Below, in pieces: positions 28,179-39,087 of a DNA stretch of 64,000 nt. This stretch comes from Actinomycetota bacterium (GTDB taxonomy: Bacteria; Actinomycetota; Thermoleophilia; RBG-16-64-13). Position numbers and translations under genes: made by a program. Every line of letters starts with the position of its first letter. The stretch's first letter is position 1. The notes under the pieces were generated by a model, which made no database searches, was not told the origin of the DNA, and saw only the letters and a program-made list of their open reading frames with translations. Location: NCBI GenBank assembly GCA_016278725.1, contig JADQBG010000003.1, forward strand, positions 143,486 through 207,485, given 5' to 3'.

Positions 28179-28712
28179 ATGTCTAGAATTGGAAATGCAC
28201 CCATAGCTGTACCTCAGGGCGTCGACGTGGCCATCGACGGCACGGTCGTGAGCGTCAAGGGACCCAAGGGCCAGCTGGAACAGCAAGTACATCCCGATAT
28301 GCTGATCTCTCTCGAAGACGGCACCCTCAAGGTGGCGCGTCCGAGCGAGGCCAAGGAACATCGGGCGCTGCACGGCCTGACGCGGAGCCTGCTGGCCAAC
28401 ATGGTCGCGGGCGTCACCCAGGGTTACGAGAAGCGCCTGGAAATCGTGGGCGTCGGCTACCGCGCCGCCCTGAAAGGCAAGGACCTCGAGGTGCAGGTGG
28501 GTTACTCCCACCCCGTGGTGGTGGATCCGCCCGAAGGCATCGAGTTCGAGGTGCCGGCTCCGACCCAGGTCGTGGTGCGGGGTATCGACAAGCAGAAGGT
28601 CGGCCAGGTGGCCGCTAACATCCGGGCCATCCGCAAGCCCGAGCCCTACAAGGGCAAAGGCATCCGGTACCAGGGCGAGTACGTCCGCCGCAAGGTCGGC
28701 AAGCGCGCTTAG
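28179..28712 (+). CDS. rplF: 50S ribosomal protein L6
   Basis: [15 protein letters not shown]...[14 protein letters not shown]. Confidence 0.98.
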   Translation: MSRIGNAPIAVPQGVDVAIDGTVVSVKGPKGQLEQQVHPDMLISLEDGTLKVARPSEAKEHRALHGLTRSLLANMVAGVTQGYEKRLEIVGVGYRAALKGKDLEVQVGYSHPVVVDPPEGIEFEVPAPTQVVVRGIDKQKVGQVAANIRAIRKPEPYKGKGIRYQGEYVRRKVGKRA

Positions 28713-28740
28713 CAACCAACGAAAGAACTGACCGAGGACG

Positions 28741-29097
28741 ATGAGCGTACTAAAGAAGAAAAAGTTGGCCGCCCGGCGGCGCGCGGTGCGGGTGCGCAGC
28801 AAGGTGAAGGGCACTCCGCAGCGCCCGCGCCTGAGCGTGTTCCGCTCCAACCGCGGCATATGGGCGCAGGTCATAGACGACACGACTGGGACCACGCTTG
28901 CGAGCGCCGGTCCCGCCGGTGTCGAGGCATCTGCCGAAGACAAGAAGGCGCAGGCCGCCAAGGTGGGCTCACTGCTCGCCGAGCGGGCCAAAGCGGCGGG
29001 GATCGAGCAGGTGGTGTTCGACCGCGGTTCGTATCTGTACCACGGGCGGGTCAAGGCCCTGGCGGACGCGGCACGCGAAGCCGGCCTGAGCTTCTAG
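28741..29097 (+). CDS. rplR: 50S ribosomal protein L18
   Basis: [20 protein letters not shown]...[23 protein letters not shown]. Confidence 0.97.
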   Translation: MSVLKKKKLAARRRAVRVRSKVKGTPQRPRLSVFRSNRGIWAQVIDDTTGTTLASAGPAGVEASAEDKKAQAAKVGSLLAERAKAAGIEQVVFDRGSYLYHGRVKALADAAREAGLSF

Positions 29098-29116
29098 AGA
29101 AGGGAAAGGGAACGCA

Positions 29117-29695
29117 GTGTCACAGATCAAGGCGGACGCGCTGAACCTGCAGGAGAACGTGATCGAGATCAACCGCGTCGCCAAGGTCGTAAAAGGCGGT
29201 CGGCGGTTCTCCTTCACGGCTCTCGTGGCTGTGGGTGACGGCGAGGGCGTCGTGGGTGTGGGTTACGGCAAGGCCAAGGAAGTACCGCTTGCCATCCAGA
29301 AAGCCATCGACGACGCCAAGAAGAACCTGTTTGTCGTGCCCAAGCACGGCAGCACGATCACTCACGCCATCGTGGGTCGCTACGGCGCGGGCAAGGTCCT
29401 GCTGAAGCCGGCCTCCCCGGGTACCGGAGTCATCGCCGGAGGCGGCGTGCGTGCGGTGCTGGAACTGGGCGGCGTGCGCGACGTGCTGACCAAGTGCCTC
29501 GGGACCACCAATCCGATCAACATGGTGCGGGCGGCCGAGGAAGGCCTGCGCTCGTTGCGCCGGCCCGAGGACATCGCCCGGCTGAGAGGCAAGACGATCC
29601 GCGAGGTCCTTGGTATGGAGAAGCACTCGACCGAGCAGGGCCCCGAGTCCGCGGACGCCGAAGCGCAAGCGGTTGCGGCGGCGGGCGAGGAGTAG
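29117..29695 (+). CDS. rpsE: 30S ribosomal protein S5
   Basis: [39 protein letters not shown]. Confidence 0.97.
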   Translation: MSQIKADALNLQENVIEINRVAKVVKGGRRFSFTALVAVGDGEGVVGVGYGKAKEVPLAIQKAIDDAKKNLFVVPKHGSTITHAIVGRYGAGKVLLKPASPGTGVIAGGGVRAVLELGGVRDVLTKCLGTTNPINMVRAAEEGLRSLRRPEDIARLRGKTIREVLGMEKHSTEQGPESADAEAQAVAAAGEE

Positions 29696-29701
29696 CGGAC
29701 G

Positions 29702-30160
29702 ATGCTGAAGATTATCCAGGTAAAGAGCGCCATCCGGCGCAAGCAGGATCACAAGGACACCCTGCGGGCCCTGGGCCTTCGGCGCCCGGGGCAGACCGTC
29801 TATCACGAGGACAGCAAGGTGATCCGCGGGATGATCCAAAAGATCTACTACATGCTGGACGTGAGTGAGGTAACCTCCAAGCAGGCGGATGCGGCGCAAG
29901 CCGCGCCGGACGCGGCCCCGGCGGTGACGGTGAAGTCCGCGGGCGAAGTACCGGCCGAGAAGCCGGCTGAGAAGCCTGCCGAGAAACCCGAGCCCGAGGC
30001 GCCCGCGGCCGAACAGGCGGAGCAGCCCGAGGCCGAAGCACCCGCGGAGGAAGGACCTGCGGAGCAGCCTGAGGCCGAAGCGGCGGAGGAAGCCGCGCCC
30101 GAGGCCGCCGAGAAGCCGGGCGAAGACGAAGACGAGACGGAAGCCGAGAACAAGGAATAG
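29702..30160 (+). CDS. rpmD: 50S ribosomal protein L30 with about 95-aa acidic A/E/P-rich C-terminal extension
   Basis: Core LKIIQVKSAIRRKQDHKDTLRALGLRRPGQTVYHEDSKVIRGMIQKIYYMLDVSEV then repetitive tail. Confidence 0.93.
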   Translation: MLKIIQVKSAIRRKQDHKDTLRALGLRRPGQTVYHEDSKVIRGMIQKIYYMLDVSEVTSKQADAAQAAPDAAPAVTVKSAGEVPAEKPAEKPAEKPEPEAPAAEQAEQPEAEAPAEEGPAEQPEAEAAEEAAPEAAEKPGEDEDETEAENKE

Positions 30161-30163
30161 CCG

Positions 30164-30640
30164 ATGGCTGACGAGATATTTCTACACGAGCTGCGCCCGA
30201 ACGAGGGCTCGCGGACCAAGCGTAAGCGCGTGGGCCGCGGGCACGGTTCGGGCAACGGCAAGACCTCAGGCCGAGGCCACAAGGGCTCGAAGGCCCGCTC
30301 CGGCGGACAGATCTCCTCCCGGTATGAGGGCGGGCAGATGCCGCTGCACATGCGGGTGCCCAAACTCCGCGGTCCGCACAGCAAGGACGCGATGCCCATC
30401 GGCCCCTTCCGGACGTACATGGTGCCGGTCAATCTCAACCGGCTCGAGGCCTTCGAGGCGGGCACCGAGGTGACCCCCGAGGCCCTGCTCGAGAAAGGCA
30501 TCGTGAAGAAGGCCGACGAGCGCGTCAAGATCCTGGGGGAAGGCGAGCTGAACCGGGCCCTGACCGTGAAGGCCCACGGCTTCAGCGCCTCGGCCAAGCG
30601 TAAGATCGAGGAAGCGGGTGGCACCTGCGAGGAGCTTTAG
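30164..30640 (+). CDS. rplO: 50S ribosomal protein L15
   Basis: [35 protein letters not shown]. Confidence 0.97.
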   Translation: MADEIFLHELRPNEGSRTKRKRVGRGHGSGNGKTSGRGHKGSKARSGGQISSRYEGGQMPLHMRVPKLRGPHSKDAMPIGPFRTYMVPVNLNRLEAFEAGTEVTPEALLEKGIVKKADERVKILGEGELNRALTVKAHGFSASAKRKIEEAGGTCEEL

Positions 30641-30694
30641 CTCCCCGCGGACGCCTGTAGCCGGCGGATCCGTACTCGAAGAGTGGAGTAACAG

Positions 30695-31948
30695 ATGCTG
30701 CAATCACTGCTGAACGCCTGGAAGCTGCCGGATCTTCGGACCCGCCTGCTGTTCACGGCGTTCATCATCGCACTTTACCGGTTCGGGTCGTTCGTGCCCG
30801 TTCCCGGGGTCGACCTCGGGGCCATCTCGGACCTCATCCAAGGCGGCGGGGTCTTTGGCTTCTTCAACGTGCTGGCCGGCGGCGCCTTCGAGCGCGTGGC
30901 CGTCTTCGCGCTGGGGATCATGCCGTACATCACGGCGTCGATCATCTTCACCCTGCTGACGACGGTCATCCCGCAGCTGGAGGCCATCGCCAAGGAAGGG
31001 GAATCCGGGGCCAAGAAGATCAATCAGTACACGCGGTACACCACCATCGTGCTGTCCTTGGTCCAGGCGATCGCCTTCGTGTTCCTCTTCCGGACGCAGG
31101 GTGCGTTCCCGCCGGAGAACCCGCTGACGCCCTACAAGTTCTACCTGATCGTCTTCACCCTGACGGTGGGAGCCGGTCTGGTCATGTGGCTGGGCGAGCT
31201 GATCACTCAGCGCGGCATCGGCAACGGCATCTCCCTGATCATTTTCGCCAGCATCATCTCGGCGCTGCCGGGCGGTCTCTACAACATGATCCGGGTCATG
31301 AATCCGCTCGAATGGCTGATCATGGCGCTCATCGCCCTCGGCGTGATCGTGGCGATCATCATGGTGCAGGAAGGCCAGCGGCGCATTCCGATCCAGTACG
31401 CCAAGCGGGTGGTGGGGCGCAAGATGTACGGCGGGCAGAGCACTTATCTGCCCCTCAGGGTCAACATGGCGGGCGTCATCCCGGTCATCTTCGCTTCCGC
31501 GGTGATGCTCTTCCCGGTGACCCTCGCCCAGATGACCCCTTGGGAATGGGCGCAGACCGCCGCCACCACCATCGGCCCCGGCAGTTGGGCATATCTCGCC
31601 GTGGAAGTGCTCCTGATCATCCTGTTCACCTATTTCTACACGGCGGTGCAGTTCAACCCGCTCGACCAGGCCGACAACCTGCGTAAGCACGGGGGCTTCA
31701 TCCCCGGCATTCGCCCGGGGCGGCCCACGGCCCAGTATCTGGACCGCGTCCTCACTCGGATCACCCTGCCCGGAGCCCTTTTCCTGGCGGCCATCGTGGT
31801 GTTGCCCACGCTGCTGATCCGCTTCATGGGCGTGCCCTTCTTCTTCGGCGGCACCTCGCTGCTGATCGTGATCGGGGTGGCCCTCGACACCATGAAGCAG
31901 ATGGAGTCGCAGTTGCTGATGCGGCATTACGAGGGATTCCTCAAGTAG
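30695..31948 (+). CDS. secY: preprotein translocase subunit SecY
   Basis: 10-TM SecY; LRTRLLFTAFIIALYRFGSFVPVPGVD-type N-terminus. Confidence 0.97.
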   Translation: MLQSLLNAWKLPDLRTRLLFTAFIIALYRFGSFVPVPGVDLGAISDLIQGGGVFGFFNVLAGGAFERVAVFALGIMPYITASIIFTLLTTVIPQLEAIAKEGESGAKKINQYTRYTTIVLSLVQAIAFVFLFRTQGAFPPENPLTPYKFYLIVFTLTVGAGLVMWLGELITQRGIGNGISLIIFASIISALPGGLYNMIRVMNPLEWLIMALIALGVIVAIIMVQEGQRRIPIQYAKRVVGRKMYGGQSTYLPLRVNMAGVIPVIFASAVMLFPVTLAQMTPWEWAQTAATTIGPGSWAYLAVEVLLIILFTYFYTAVQFNPLDQADNLRKHGGFIPGIRPGRPTAQYLDRVLTRITLPGALFLAAIVVLPTLLIRFMGVPFFFGGTSLLIVIGVALDTMKQMESQLLMRHYEGFLK

Positions 31949-31964
31949 GCGACGAGAGGGGGAT

Positions 31965-32633
31965 ATGGGGGAAATGGCACAGTTCAACCTGATACTGCTG
32001 GGACCGCCCGGCGCGGGCAAGGGGACGCAGGCCAGCCGCATAGTCGAGGACTACGGCGTGCCGCACATCTCCACGGGAGACATCCTGCGGTCCGCGGTCA
32101 AGAACCAGACGCACATGGGGCTCGAGGCCAAGCGTTACATGGACGCCGGCGAACTGGTGCCCGACGAGGTCGTGATCGGTATCGTCAAAGACCGCCTGCA
32201 GGAACCGGACACCGCCAACGGGTTCTTGATGGACGGCTTCCCGCGCACGATCCCCCAGGCCCGGGCGCTCGACGCGAGCCTCGCCGACCTGAGCCGGGAC
32301 GTTTCCCGGGTCGTGGCCGTGCTGGTGCCGGATGATGAACTGGTCAAGCGTCTCTCGGGGCGCCGGATCTGCCGCGAGTGCCAAACTCCCTACCACGTAT
32401 ACGCGAACCCCTCCCAACGCGAGGGTGTCTGCGACAAGTGCGGGGGCGAGCTTTTCCAACGCGACGACGACACCGAGGCCACCGTGCGCAATCGGCTGAA
32501 CGTGTACGCCGAGCAGACCGAGCCGCTGATCGACTACTACGACGAGCAGGGCCTGGTGGCGCGTATCGACGGCCAGCAGACGCCGGACAAAGTGTACGAG
32601 GACATCAAGGCCGCGATCGGGCCGCCCGAGTAG
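31965..32633 (+). CDS. adk: adenylate kinase (zinc-type lid)
   Basis: NLILLGPPGAGKGTQA; lid CRECQTPYH...CDKCGG; start could be ATG 31974. Confidence 0.97.
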   Translation: MGEMAQFNLILLGPPGAGKGTQASRIVEDYGVPHISTGDILRSAVKNQTHMGLEAKRYMDAGELVPDEVVIGIVKDRLQEPDTANGFLMDGFPRTIPQARALDASLADLSRDVSRVVAVLVPDDELVKRLSGRRICRECQTPYHVYANPSQREGVCDKCGGELFQRDDDTEATVRNRLNVYAEQTEPLIDYYDEQGLVARIDGQQTPDKVYEDIKAAIGPPE

Positions 32634-32677
32634 GCAGTCCGAAACCGAGCCTTTCGCAAGATTAGAGACGACACCGA

Positions 32678-33424
32678 TTGATCATCCGCAAGTCTGCCGC
32701 CGAGATCGAGAAGATGACCCGCGCGGGGCGAGTGGTGCATGGCTGTCTGCAGATGCTCGCCGCCGCGGTGCGTCCGGGGGTGAGCACGGCGGAACTCGAC
32801 CGCATGGCCGAGGATTACATCCGCAGCCATGGGGCGGTTCCCACCTTCAAGGGTTACCGCGGTTTTCCGAGTTCGATCTGCGCCTCGCCCAACGACATGA
32901 TCGTGCACGGCATTCCGGGAGAGACCGTCCTGGACGAGGGTGACATCCTGAGCATCGACGTGGGGGTGACGCTCGAGGACTACGTCGGCGACTCGGCGAT
33001 CACGGTGCCGGTGGGGGAGGTTTCCGAGGAGGCCTTCGCCCTGATGGCGGCGACGCGAGAGTCACTCGGCCGGGCCATCGAGCAGTGCCGCGAAGGCAAC
33101 CGGGTGGGGGATATCTCTCACGCGGTGCAGGCCTACGTCGAGGAGCGCGGTTACTCTGTCGTGCGCAGTTTGGTGGGTCACGGAATCGGGCGGGACATGC
33201 ACGAGGACCCGCAGGTGCCCAACTTCGGCGCGCCGGGCAAGGGGCCGCGTCTGGTGGCGGGAATGGTGCTGGCGATCGAGCCGATGGTGAACGCCGGGCG
33301 CTACGAAGTCGAGATGGGTGACGACGGCTGGGCGGTGTACACGCGGGACGGCACGCTGTCCGCGCACTTCGAGCACACGGTTGCTGTGACCAGCAATGGT
33401 CCGCGGGTGCTGACGGAGGCCTGA
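32678..33424 (+). CDS. map: methionine aminopeptidase type I (TTG start)
   Basis: [31 protein letters not shown]. Confidence 0.97.
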   Translation: MIIRKSAAEIEKMTRAGRVVHGCLQMLAAAVRPGVSTAELDRMAEDYIRSHGAVPTFKGYRGFPSSICASPNDMIVHGIPGETVLDEGDILSIDVGVTLEDYVGDSAITVPVGEVSEEAFALMAATRESLGRAIEQCREGNRVGDISHAVQAYVEERGYSVVRSLVGHGIGRDMHEDPQVPNFGAPGKGPRLVAGMVLAIEPMVNAGRYEVEMGDDGWAVYTRDGTLSAHFEHTVAVTSNGPRVLTEA

Positions 33425-33450
33425 AAAGAGGGCTCCGGTTGTGGTAATAT
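33422..33450 (+). promoter_or_regulatory. possible internal promoter before infA, TGAAAA-N17-TAATAT with TGG extended -10
   Basis: Hexamer match. Confidence 0.35.
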
Positions 33451-33501
33451 GCTCGGTCTGCGATTTGACGGAGTGACGAGAGAACGGGGTACGATCCGAG
33501 G

Positions 33502-33723
33502 GTGTCTCCTAAAGAAGATGCGATAGAGCTAGAAGGAGTGGTGGTCGAAGCCCTCCCGAACACGATGTTTCGGGTGAGGTTGGACAACGATCACGAAATC
33601 CTGGCCCACATTTCGGGCAAGATGCGGATGAACTACATCCGGATTCTGCCGGGAGACCGGGTGAAGGTCGAGCTTTCTCCTTACGACCTCACGCGCGGCC
33701 GGATCACCTACAGGTTCAAGTAA
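33502..33723 (+). CDS. infA: translation initiation factor IF-1
   Basis: [54 protein letters not shown]. Confidence 0.98.
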   Translation: MSPKEDAIELEGVVVEALPNTMFRVRLDNDHEILAHISGKMRMNYIRILPGDRVKVELSPYDLTRGRITYRFK

Positions 33724-33816
33724 CAGGCCCGAGATACGTGCGCTCGGCCGGCCCGGCGGAAGTCGGGGCGGTCCGTCTGTGTCGAGGGAATGGATAGAGA
33801 CGAGGGGAACGGAATC

Positions 33817-33930
33817 ATGAAGGTACGGGCGTCGGTCAAGCCGATGTGCGAAAAGTGCAAGGTAATTCGCCGCAAGGGTCAGGTGCTGGTTATCTGCCAG
33901 AACCCGAACCATAAGCAGCGGCAGGGATAA
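33817..33930 (+). CDS. rpmJ: 50S ribosomal protein L36
   Basis: Not in ORF track: [37 protein letters not shown]. Confidence 0.97.
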   Translation: MKVRASVKPMCEKCKVIRRKGQVLVICQNPNHKQRQG

Positions 33931-33944
33931 CCAGGAGCGGATAG

Positions 33945-34322
33945 ATGGCTCGGATAGCAGGCGTCACCCTTCCCCGCGATAAGCGGGTGGAGATCGGACT
34001 CACCTATGTGTACGGAGTGGGACAGAGCTTGGCCCAAAGGGCTCTTGCCGCCACGCAGATCAATCCGGACACCAAGGTCAAAGATCTGACCGAGGACGAG
34101 GAGATTCGCCTCCGCAACTACGTGGAGGATACCTTCCTGGTCGAGGGTGATCTTCGCCGTGAGCGAAGCCAGAACATCAAGCGGCTCATGGAGATCGGCT
34201 GTTATCGGGGGATCCGCCACCGGCGCGGTCTGCCCGTACGTGGCCAACGGACCAAGACCAACGCTCGTGTCCGCAAAGGGCACAAGCCGACGGTCGGTGT
34301 GAAGAAAAAGGTGCGGGTCTAG
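33945..34322 (+). CDS. rpsM: 30S ribosomal protein S13
   Basis: [26 protein letters not shown]. Confidence 0.98.
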   Translation: MARIAGVTLPRDKRVEIGLTYVYGVGQSLAQRALAATQINPDTKVKDLTEDEEIRLRNYVEDTFLVEGDLRRERSQNIKRLMEIGCYRGIRHRRGLPVRGQRTKTNARVRKGHKPTVGVKKKVRV

Positions 34323-34379
34323 GCCGGTCCGCCCAGACTCGACTGACTGACTCAACCGGAACGAAGCGGAGAGAGGTTC

Positions 34380-34781
34380 ATGGCAAAACCGGTAAAACGG
34401 GGCACACGGACGCGGCGGCGCAAGGTGCGCAAGAACATCGCCGTCGGCAACGCCTACGTCAAGACGTCCTTTAACAACACCGTTGTCACCCTGACGGACA
34501 AGGAAGGCAACGTGATCGCCTGGGCGACGGCCGGAGCGGCCGGGTTCAAAGGCTCGCGTAAGTCCACGCCTTTCGCCGCGCAGGTGACCGCCGAGCGGGC
34601 CGCCCGCGCCGGCATGGAGCACGGTCTCCAGAAGATCGATGTGTTCGTCAAGGGACCGGGAAGCGGCCGGGAGACCGCGATCCGCTCTCTGCAGGCCACC
34701 GGCCTGGAAGTCAACAGCGTCAAGGACATCACCCCCATCCCGCACAACGGCTGCCGCCCCAAGAAGCGGCGCCGGGTGTAG
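34380..34781 (+). CDS. rpsK: 30S ribosomal protein S11
   Basis: [39 protein letters not shown]. Confidence 0.98.
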   Translation: MAKPVKRGTRTRRRKVRKNIAVGNAYVKTSFNNTVVTLTDKEGNVIAWATAGAAGFKGSRKSTPFAAQVTAERAARAGMEHGLQKIDVFVKGPGSGRETAIRSLQATGLEVNSVKDITPIPHNGCRPKKRRRV

Positions 34782-34807
34782 GGCCGGCAGTAACGGAGTC
34801 AGAACGA

Positions 34808-35434
34808 ATGGCTAGAGATACTGGACCACAGTGCAAGCAGTGCCGGCGGGAGGGCCTCAAGCTCTTTCTCAAAGGCGAGCGGTGCCTCACCGACAAGTGC
34901 GCGATCGATCGGCGGGGCTATCCCCCCGGTCAGCACGGCCGGGGCCGGCGGCGCAAGCAATCCGAGTACCTGCAGCAACTCAGGGAGAAGCAGAAGGCTC
35001 GGCGCTATTACGGACTGCTCGAAGCGCAGTTCCACAACTATTACGAGAAGGCCGCGCGCCAACCCGGGATCACAGGTGAGAATCTGTTGCGCCTGATCGA
35101 GACGCGGCTTGACAACGTGGTGTACCGCCTTGGCTTCGGAGCCTCTCGACGGCAGGCCCGCCAACTGGTGATGCACGGCCATTTCGAGGTCAACGGCCGT
35201 CGGGTGGACATTCCCTCGTACCGCGTGCGCCCCGAGGACGTGATCGTCTTCAAGCAGGGCGATCAGACTCTGCGCGACGTGATCGAGGAAGCCACGGACC
35301 TGACCGCGTCGGTCCCGCCCTGGCTGCAGGCGGACCACGACACTCTCGCCGGCAAGGTGCTGCGCCTTCCCGACCGGGAGGACATCGACGTGCCGGTGCA
35401 GGAGCAGCTCATTATCGAGCTCTACTCCAAGTAG
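34808..35434 (+). CDS. rpsD: 30S ribosomal protein S4
   Basis: [26 protein letters not shown]...[25 protein letters not shown]. Confidence 0.98.
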   Translation: MARDTGPQCKQCRREGLKLFLKGERCLTDKCAIDRRGYPPGQHGRGRRRKQSEYLQQLREKQKARRYYGLLEAQFHNYYEKAARQPGITGENLLRLIETRLDNVVYRLGFGASRRQARQLVMHGHFEVNGRRVDIPSYRVRPEDVIVFKQGDQTLRDVIEEATDLTASVPPWLQADHDTLAGKVLRLPDREDIDVPVQEQLIIELYSK

Positions 35435-35496
35435 ACCGGGCGCTTGCGCAGCGGTCGCAGCTGGATACCTGGATACGTTAGGAAACTGGAGGACGG

Positions 35497-36663
35497 TTGC
35501 TAGATTTCTATTCCCCCAAGATCACCTCTGAGCAGGTCGAAGACAACCACGGGACGTTCGTGGTCGAGCCGCTCGATCGGGGGTTCGGCTACACCTTCGG
35601 CAACTCCCTTCGCCGGGTTCTCCTGTCGTCCCTCGAGGGGGCCGCGATTTCCGCGGTCAAGATCGACGGAGTCGCGCATGAGTTCTCGTCGGTGCGGGGG
35701 GTCAAGGAGGATGTCACCGACATCATTCTGAACCTCAAGCGGGTGGTCTTCGTCATGCACGGCGAGGACAACGAGGTGCAGGTGGATCTCGTGCGTGAGG
35801 GGCCGGGAGCCATCACCGCCGGTGATATCGACACCCCCTCGAACCTCGAAGTCGTCAATCCCGACGCCCACATCGCCACGCTCGAAGAAGGGGCGCGGCT
35901 GGAGCTCGTGCTGACGGTCCGCCGCGGCCGGGGGTACGCCTCCGCGAACGAAAACAAGAGCGACGAGTCGGTGCTGGGAGTCATCCCCATCGACTCCATC
36001 TTCTCGCCGGTTTCCCGGGTCTCCTATCAGGTGGAACCTGCCCGTGTCGGCCAACGGACCGACTTCGACAAGCTCACCCTCGAGATCGAGACCAACGGCG
36101 CGCTGGATCCCTGGGAGGCGCTGCGCGGCGCCGCCGGCATCCTGCAGGAACATTTGAGGATGTTCGGTGAGGTCGACGAGCCCGAGCGCGAAAGCTTCCC
36201 GGACAACTTGATGGTTTCCGAGGCGGTGAAGAGCGCTCTGCGCGAGTCCGGCGTTGAATCCGAAGATGAGCTGCTGCGCCTGTGGGAGCACGGACGTCTG
36301 ACGAGTATAGCTTTGCTGACCCAGGCCCAGGTCGGGGAACTTGAGGACTACCTCAAGGCCAAGTACACCGGCGATTCGGGCCGCTCCGAACAGGACGACA
36401 TGCTGATCGAGGAGCTGGAGCTCGGCGTGCGGTCGTACAACTGCCTGAAGCGTGAAGGCGTGGAGACGGTCGGCGACCTGATGTCCAAGAGCGAAGCGGA
36501 ACTCCTCAACATCCCCAACTTCGGCAAGAAGAGTATCGAAGAGGTCCGTGAGCGCCTGACCGAGCGGGGACTGCACCTGCGGGGCGAGGATCTGGCTGCT
36601 GGTAATGAATCCGGTTTGTCCTCGGCGGACACCGACGAGAGTGAGGACGGAGAAGCGTCGTGA
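35497..36663 (+). CDS. rpoA: DNA-directed RNA polymerase subunit alpha (TTG start)
   Basis: GFGYTFGNSLRRVLLSSLEGAAI; canonical alphaCTD VRSYNCLK. Confidence 0.98.
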   Translation: MLDFYSPKITSEQVEDNHGTFVVEPLDRGFGYTFGNSLRRVLLSSLEGAAISAVKIDGVAHEFSSVRGVKEDVTDIILNLKRVVFVMHGEDNEVQVDLVREGPGAITAGDIDTPSNLEVVNPDAHIATLEEGARLELVLTVRRGRGYASANENKSDESVLGVIPIDSIFSPVSRVSYQVEPARVGQRTDFDKLTLEIETNGALDPWEALRGAAGILQEHLRMFGEVDEPERESFPDNLMVSEAVKSALRESGVESEDELLRLWEHGRLTSIALLTQAQVGELEDYLKAKYTGDSGRSEQDDMLIEELELGVRSYNCLKREGVETVGDLMSKSEAELLNIPNFGKKSIEEVRERLTERGLHLRGEDLAAGNESGLSSADTDESEDGEAS

Positions 36664-37010
36664 GGCATAAGAAGAAGGGGCGAAAGTTCGGAATGCAGCC
36701 GGACCACCGGCGTCAGCTGCTGGCCAACCTGGCCTGTTCCGTGCTCGAGCACGGGCGGGTGAAGACCACTGAGGCCAAGGCCAAAGAGGTCAAGCCGCTG
36801 GTGGAGAAGATGATCACCCTCGGCAAATCGGGCGGCTTGCATCATCGCCGCGTCGCTATCAGCACGCTTCGGAACAAGAAGGTCACCTACGACCTTTTCA
36901 ACGAGATCGGCCCGCGCTACGCGGACCGGCCCGGGGGCTACACCCGCATCCTCAAGCTGGGCCCCCGTCAGGGAGACGCCGCCGAGATGGTATATCTCGA
37001 GCTCGTATAG
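36660..37010 (+). CDS. rplQ: 50S ribosomal protein L17
   Basis: MRHKKKGRKFGMQPDHRRQLLANLACSVLEHGRVKTT. Confidence 0.97.
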   Translation: MRHKKKGRKFGMQPDHRRQLLANLACSVLEHGRVKTTEAKAKEVKPLVEKMITLGKSGGLHHRRVAISTLRNKKVTYDLFNEIGPRYADRPGGYTRILKLGPRQGDAAEMVYLELV

Positions 37011-37044
37011 GCGGTCCTAGACTCAGCCGAGCTACGCTGCAGAG

Positions 37045-39087
37045 ATGACCGGCCGCATTGGAACCACCGAGCGGCTCGTGACAAATAGCGCCGGGAGCGG
37101 GAACGCCCCGGCGCTTCGCTTTGCCGGCGCGGGCTACAGCTACCCTGGCGAGAAGCGGCCGGCGCTCCGCGCAGTCGACCTGCGCGTCCATCCCGGAGAG
37201 ATCGTGGCGGTCATGGGGGGTAACGGCTCGGGAAAGACCACCCTTGCCCGCCTGGCCAATGGGCTGTTGCTGCCGGACGAGGGGTTGGTCGAGGTCGGCG
37301 GCATGCGGACCGACGATCCCGCGGTGCGCCCCGGTATCTGCGCGCGCGTCGGGCTCGTCTTCCAGAATCCCGACGACCAGATCGTGGGCGCCACCGTGGC
37401 CGACGACGTGGCTTTCGGCCTGGAGAATCTGGCCGTCCCCCGCCCGGAGATGCAGGATCGGGTGGCCGCCGCTCTGGCCGACCTCGACCTGACGGCCGAA
37501 GCCGGTACGGAGCCGCACCTGCTTTCCGGCGGCCAGCGCCAGCGGCTGGCGCTGGCCGCGGTCCTGGTGCTCGAGCCCTCCGTCCTCATCCTGGACGAGC
37601 CCACTTCCATGCTGGACCATCGCGGGAGGCGGGAGGTGATCCGGCTGGTGCGGCGGATGGCCGACCGCGGCATCGGGGTGATCTTGGTCACCCAACTGGC
37701 CGAGGAGACTCTGTTGGCGGACCGGCTCTACGTGCTTCGCGACGGCCGGGTGGGCTGGGAAGGGTTGCCGGATCGGTTCTTTCGCTCGGAGGAGGTGAAG
37801 CGTTATCCGCTGGGACTTCCGCCGGTGATGACCTTTTCCCTGGAGTTGGCGCGCGCTCTGAAGCTCGGCGCGGCCGCGCCGTCCGGCCCGGCCGGGCCGG
37901 GAATGCCGGGCGGGCTGGGTCTCTGGCCGGCCCCTCTGGTCGCCCGATTGGGGAGGAAGACAACGGCTCCTTTGGATGAGGCGGCGCTGACTCGGGTGTT
38001 GCTCGAACTTGGCCCGGTGCCGGGATTCGCGCTCAGCGGGCCCCCGCGCGGGGGGCCGCCGAGCGGGGGCGGGGCGCCCGACGCTCACGCGGCGGCGGAA
38101 CCCGAGCCAGGCCCGGCGGCGGAGCCCGAGGCCGATCCCTACCCGGGGGTATCGACGTCGCGGCCGGCAAAATCCATGGCCTCCTCCCTGGTTTCTCTGC
38201 GTCGCGCCGGAGTGGTTTACAACCCGGGCATGCCCGTGGCCCGCGAGGCCCTTGAGGACATCAGCCTCGACCTTCGGCCGCGGGCCATCACCGCGGTGAT
38301 CGGGGGAACGGCGGCGGGGAAGAGCACGCTGCTTCAACTCATTGCCGGCCTGCTGCCGCCCACCTCGGGGACCGTGTCCACCCTGCGGCGGGGGGACATC
38401 GGCATGGTCTTTCAGCGTCCCGAGTTCCAGTTGTTCGCCGCCACGGTCGGGGCGGACATCGCCGTGGCGCCCCGGATGGCCGGTCTCAGCGACGCTCGGG
38501 TGGAGCAGCGGGTGGTGGCCGCGATGGAGGCGGTGGGTCTCGACCCTTCTTATCGGGGCCGTTCTCCCCATGCCCTTTCGCTGGGCGAGCAGAGGCGGGT
38601 GGCGCTGGCCGGAGTGCTCTCCCTCGACCCCCTGCTGCTGATCCTGGATGAGCCGGGTGCCGGCCTGGATCCCCAGGGCCGCAGCCGGCTGATGCGGCAT
38701 CTGCTGGGCTGGCGTAAGGGGGAGCGCGCTCTGCTCTTCACCTCGCACGACCTGGAAGAGGTCGCCCGCGTGGCCGACCGGGTGGTCCTGCTCAGAGAAG
38801 GGAGAGTTGCAGCCGAAGGACCCACCGCCGAAGTGCTGGCAAAGGTTGAACTCCTGGAGCGCTCGGATCTCCAGCCTCCACTCGCCGCGCGCTTGGCCGC
38901 GGGTTGGGCGGCGGGTTGGGAAGGGACGGACCTCTCCGGCGGCCCCCGCCCCCTGGACTCTCCCGGACCGGTGACCGCGGCGGGCCTGGGCGATCTGTTG
39001 ATCGCTCGAGGGGCCGGCCGCGCCCCCGGCATGGCGGAGGGAAGCGGCCCGGATGACGATCCACGAGTGGGCGGTTCGAGCCGATGA
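37045..39087 (+). CDS. single-chain (tandem) ECF transporter ATPase, EcfA-EcfA' fusion
   Basis: Two ABC ATPase modules: GGNGSGKTT/LSGGQ/ILDEPTSMLD and GGTAAGKST/LSLGEQ/ILDEPGAGLD joined by a P/A/G-rich linker. Confidence 0.92.
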   Translation: MTGRIGTTERLVTNSAGSGNAPALRFAGAGYSYPGEKRPALRAVDLRVHPGEIVAVMGGNGSGKTTLARLANGLLLPDEGLVEVGGMRTDDPAVRPGICARVGLVFQNPDDQIVGATVADDVAFGLENLAVPRPEMQDRVAAALADLDLTAEAGTEPHLLSGGQRQRLALAAVLVLEPSVLILDEPTSMLDHRGRREVIRLVRRMADRGIGVILVTQLAEETLLADRLYVLRDGRVGWEGLPDRFFRSEEVKRYPLGLPPVMTFSLELARALKLGAAAPSGPAGPGMPGGLGLWPAPLVARLGRKTTAPLDEAALTRVLLELGPVPGFALSGPPRGGPPSGGGAPDAHAAAEPEPGPAAEPEADPYPGVSTSRPAKSMASSLVSLRRAGVVYNPGMPVAREALEDISLDLRPRAITAVIGGTAAGKSTLLQLIAGLLPPTSGTVSTLRRGDIGMVFQRPEFQLFAATVGADIAVAPRMAGLSDARVEQRVVAAMEAVGLDPSYRGRSPHALSLGEQRRVALAGVLSLDPLLLILDEPGAGLDPQGRSRLMRHLLGWRKGERALLFTSHDLEEVARVADRVVLLREGRVAAEGPTAEVLAKVELLERSDLQPPLAARLAAGWAAGWEGTDLSGGPRPLDSPGPVTAAGLGDLLIARGAGRAPGMAEGSGPDDDPRVGGSSR

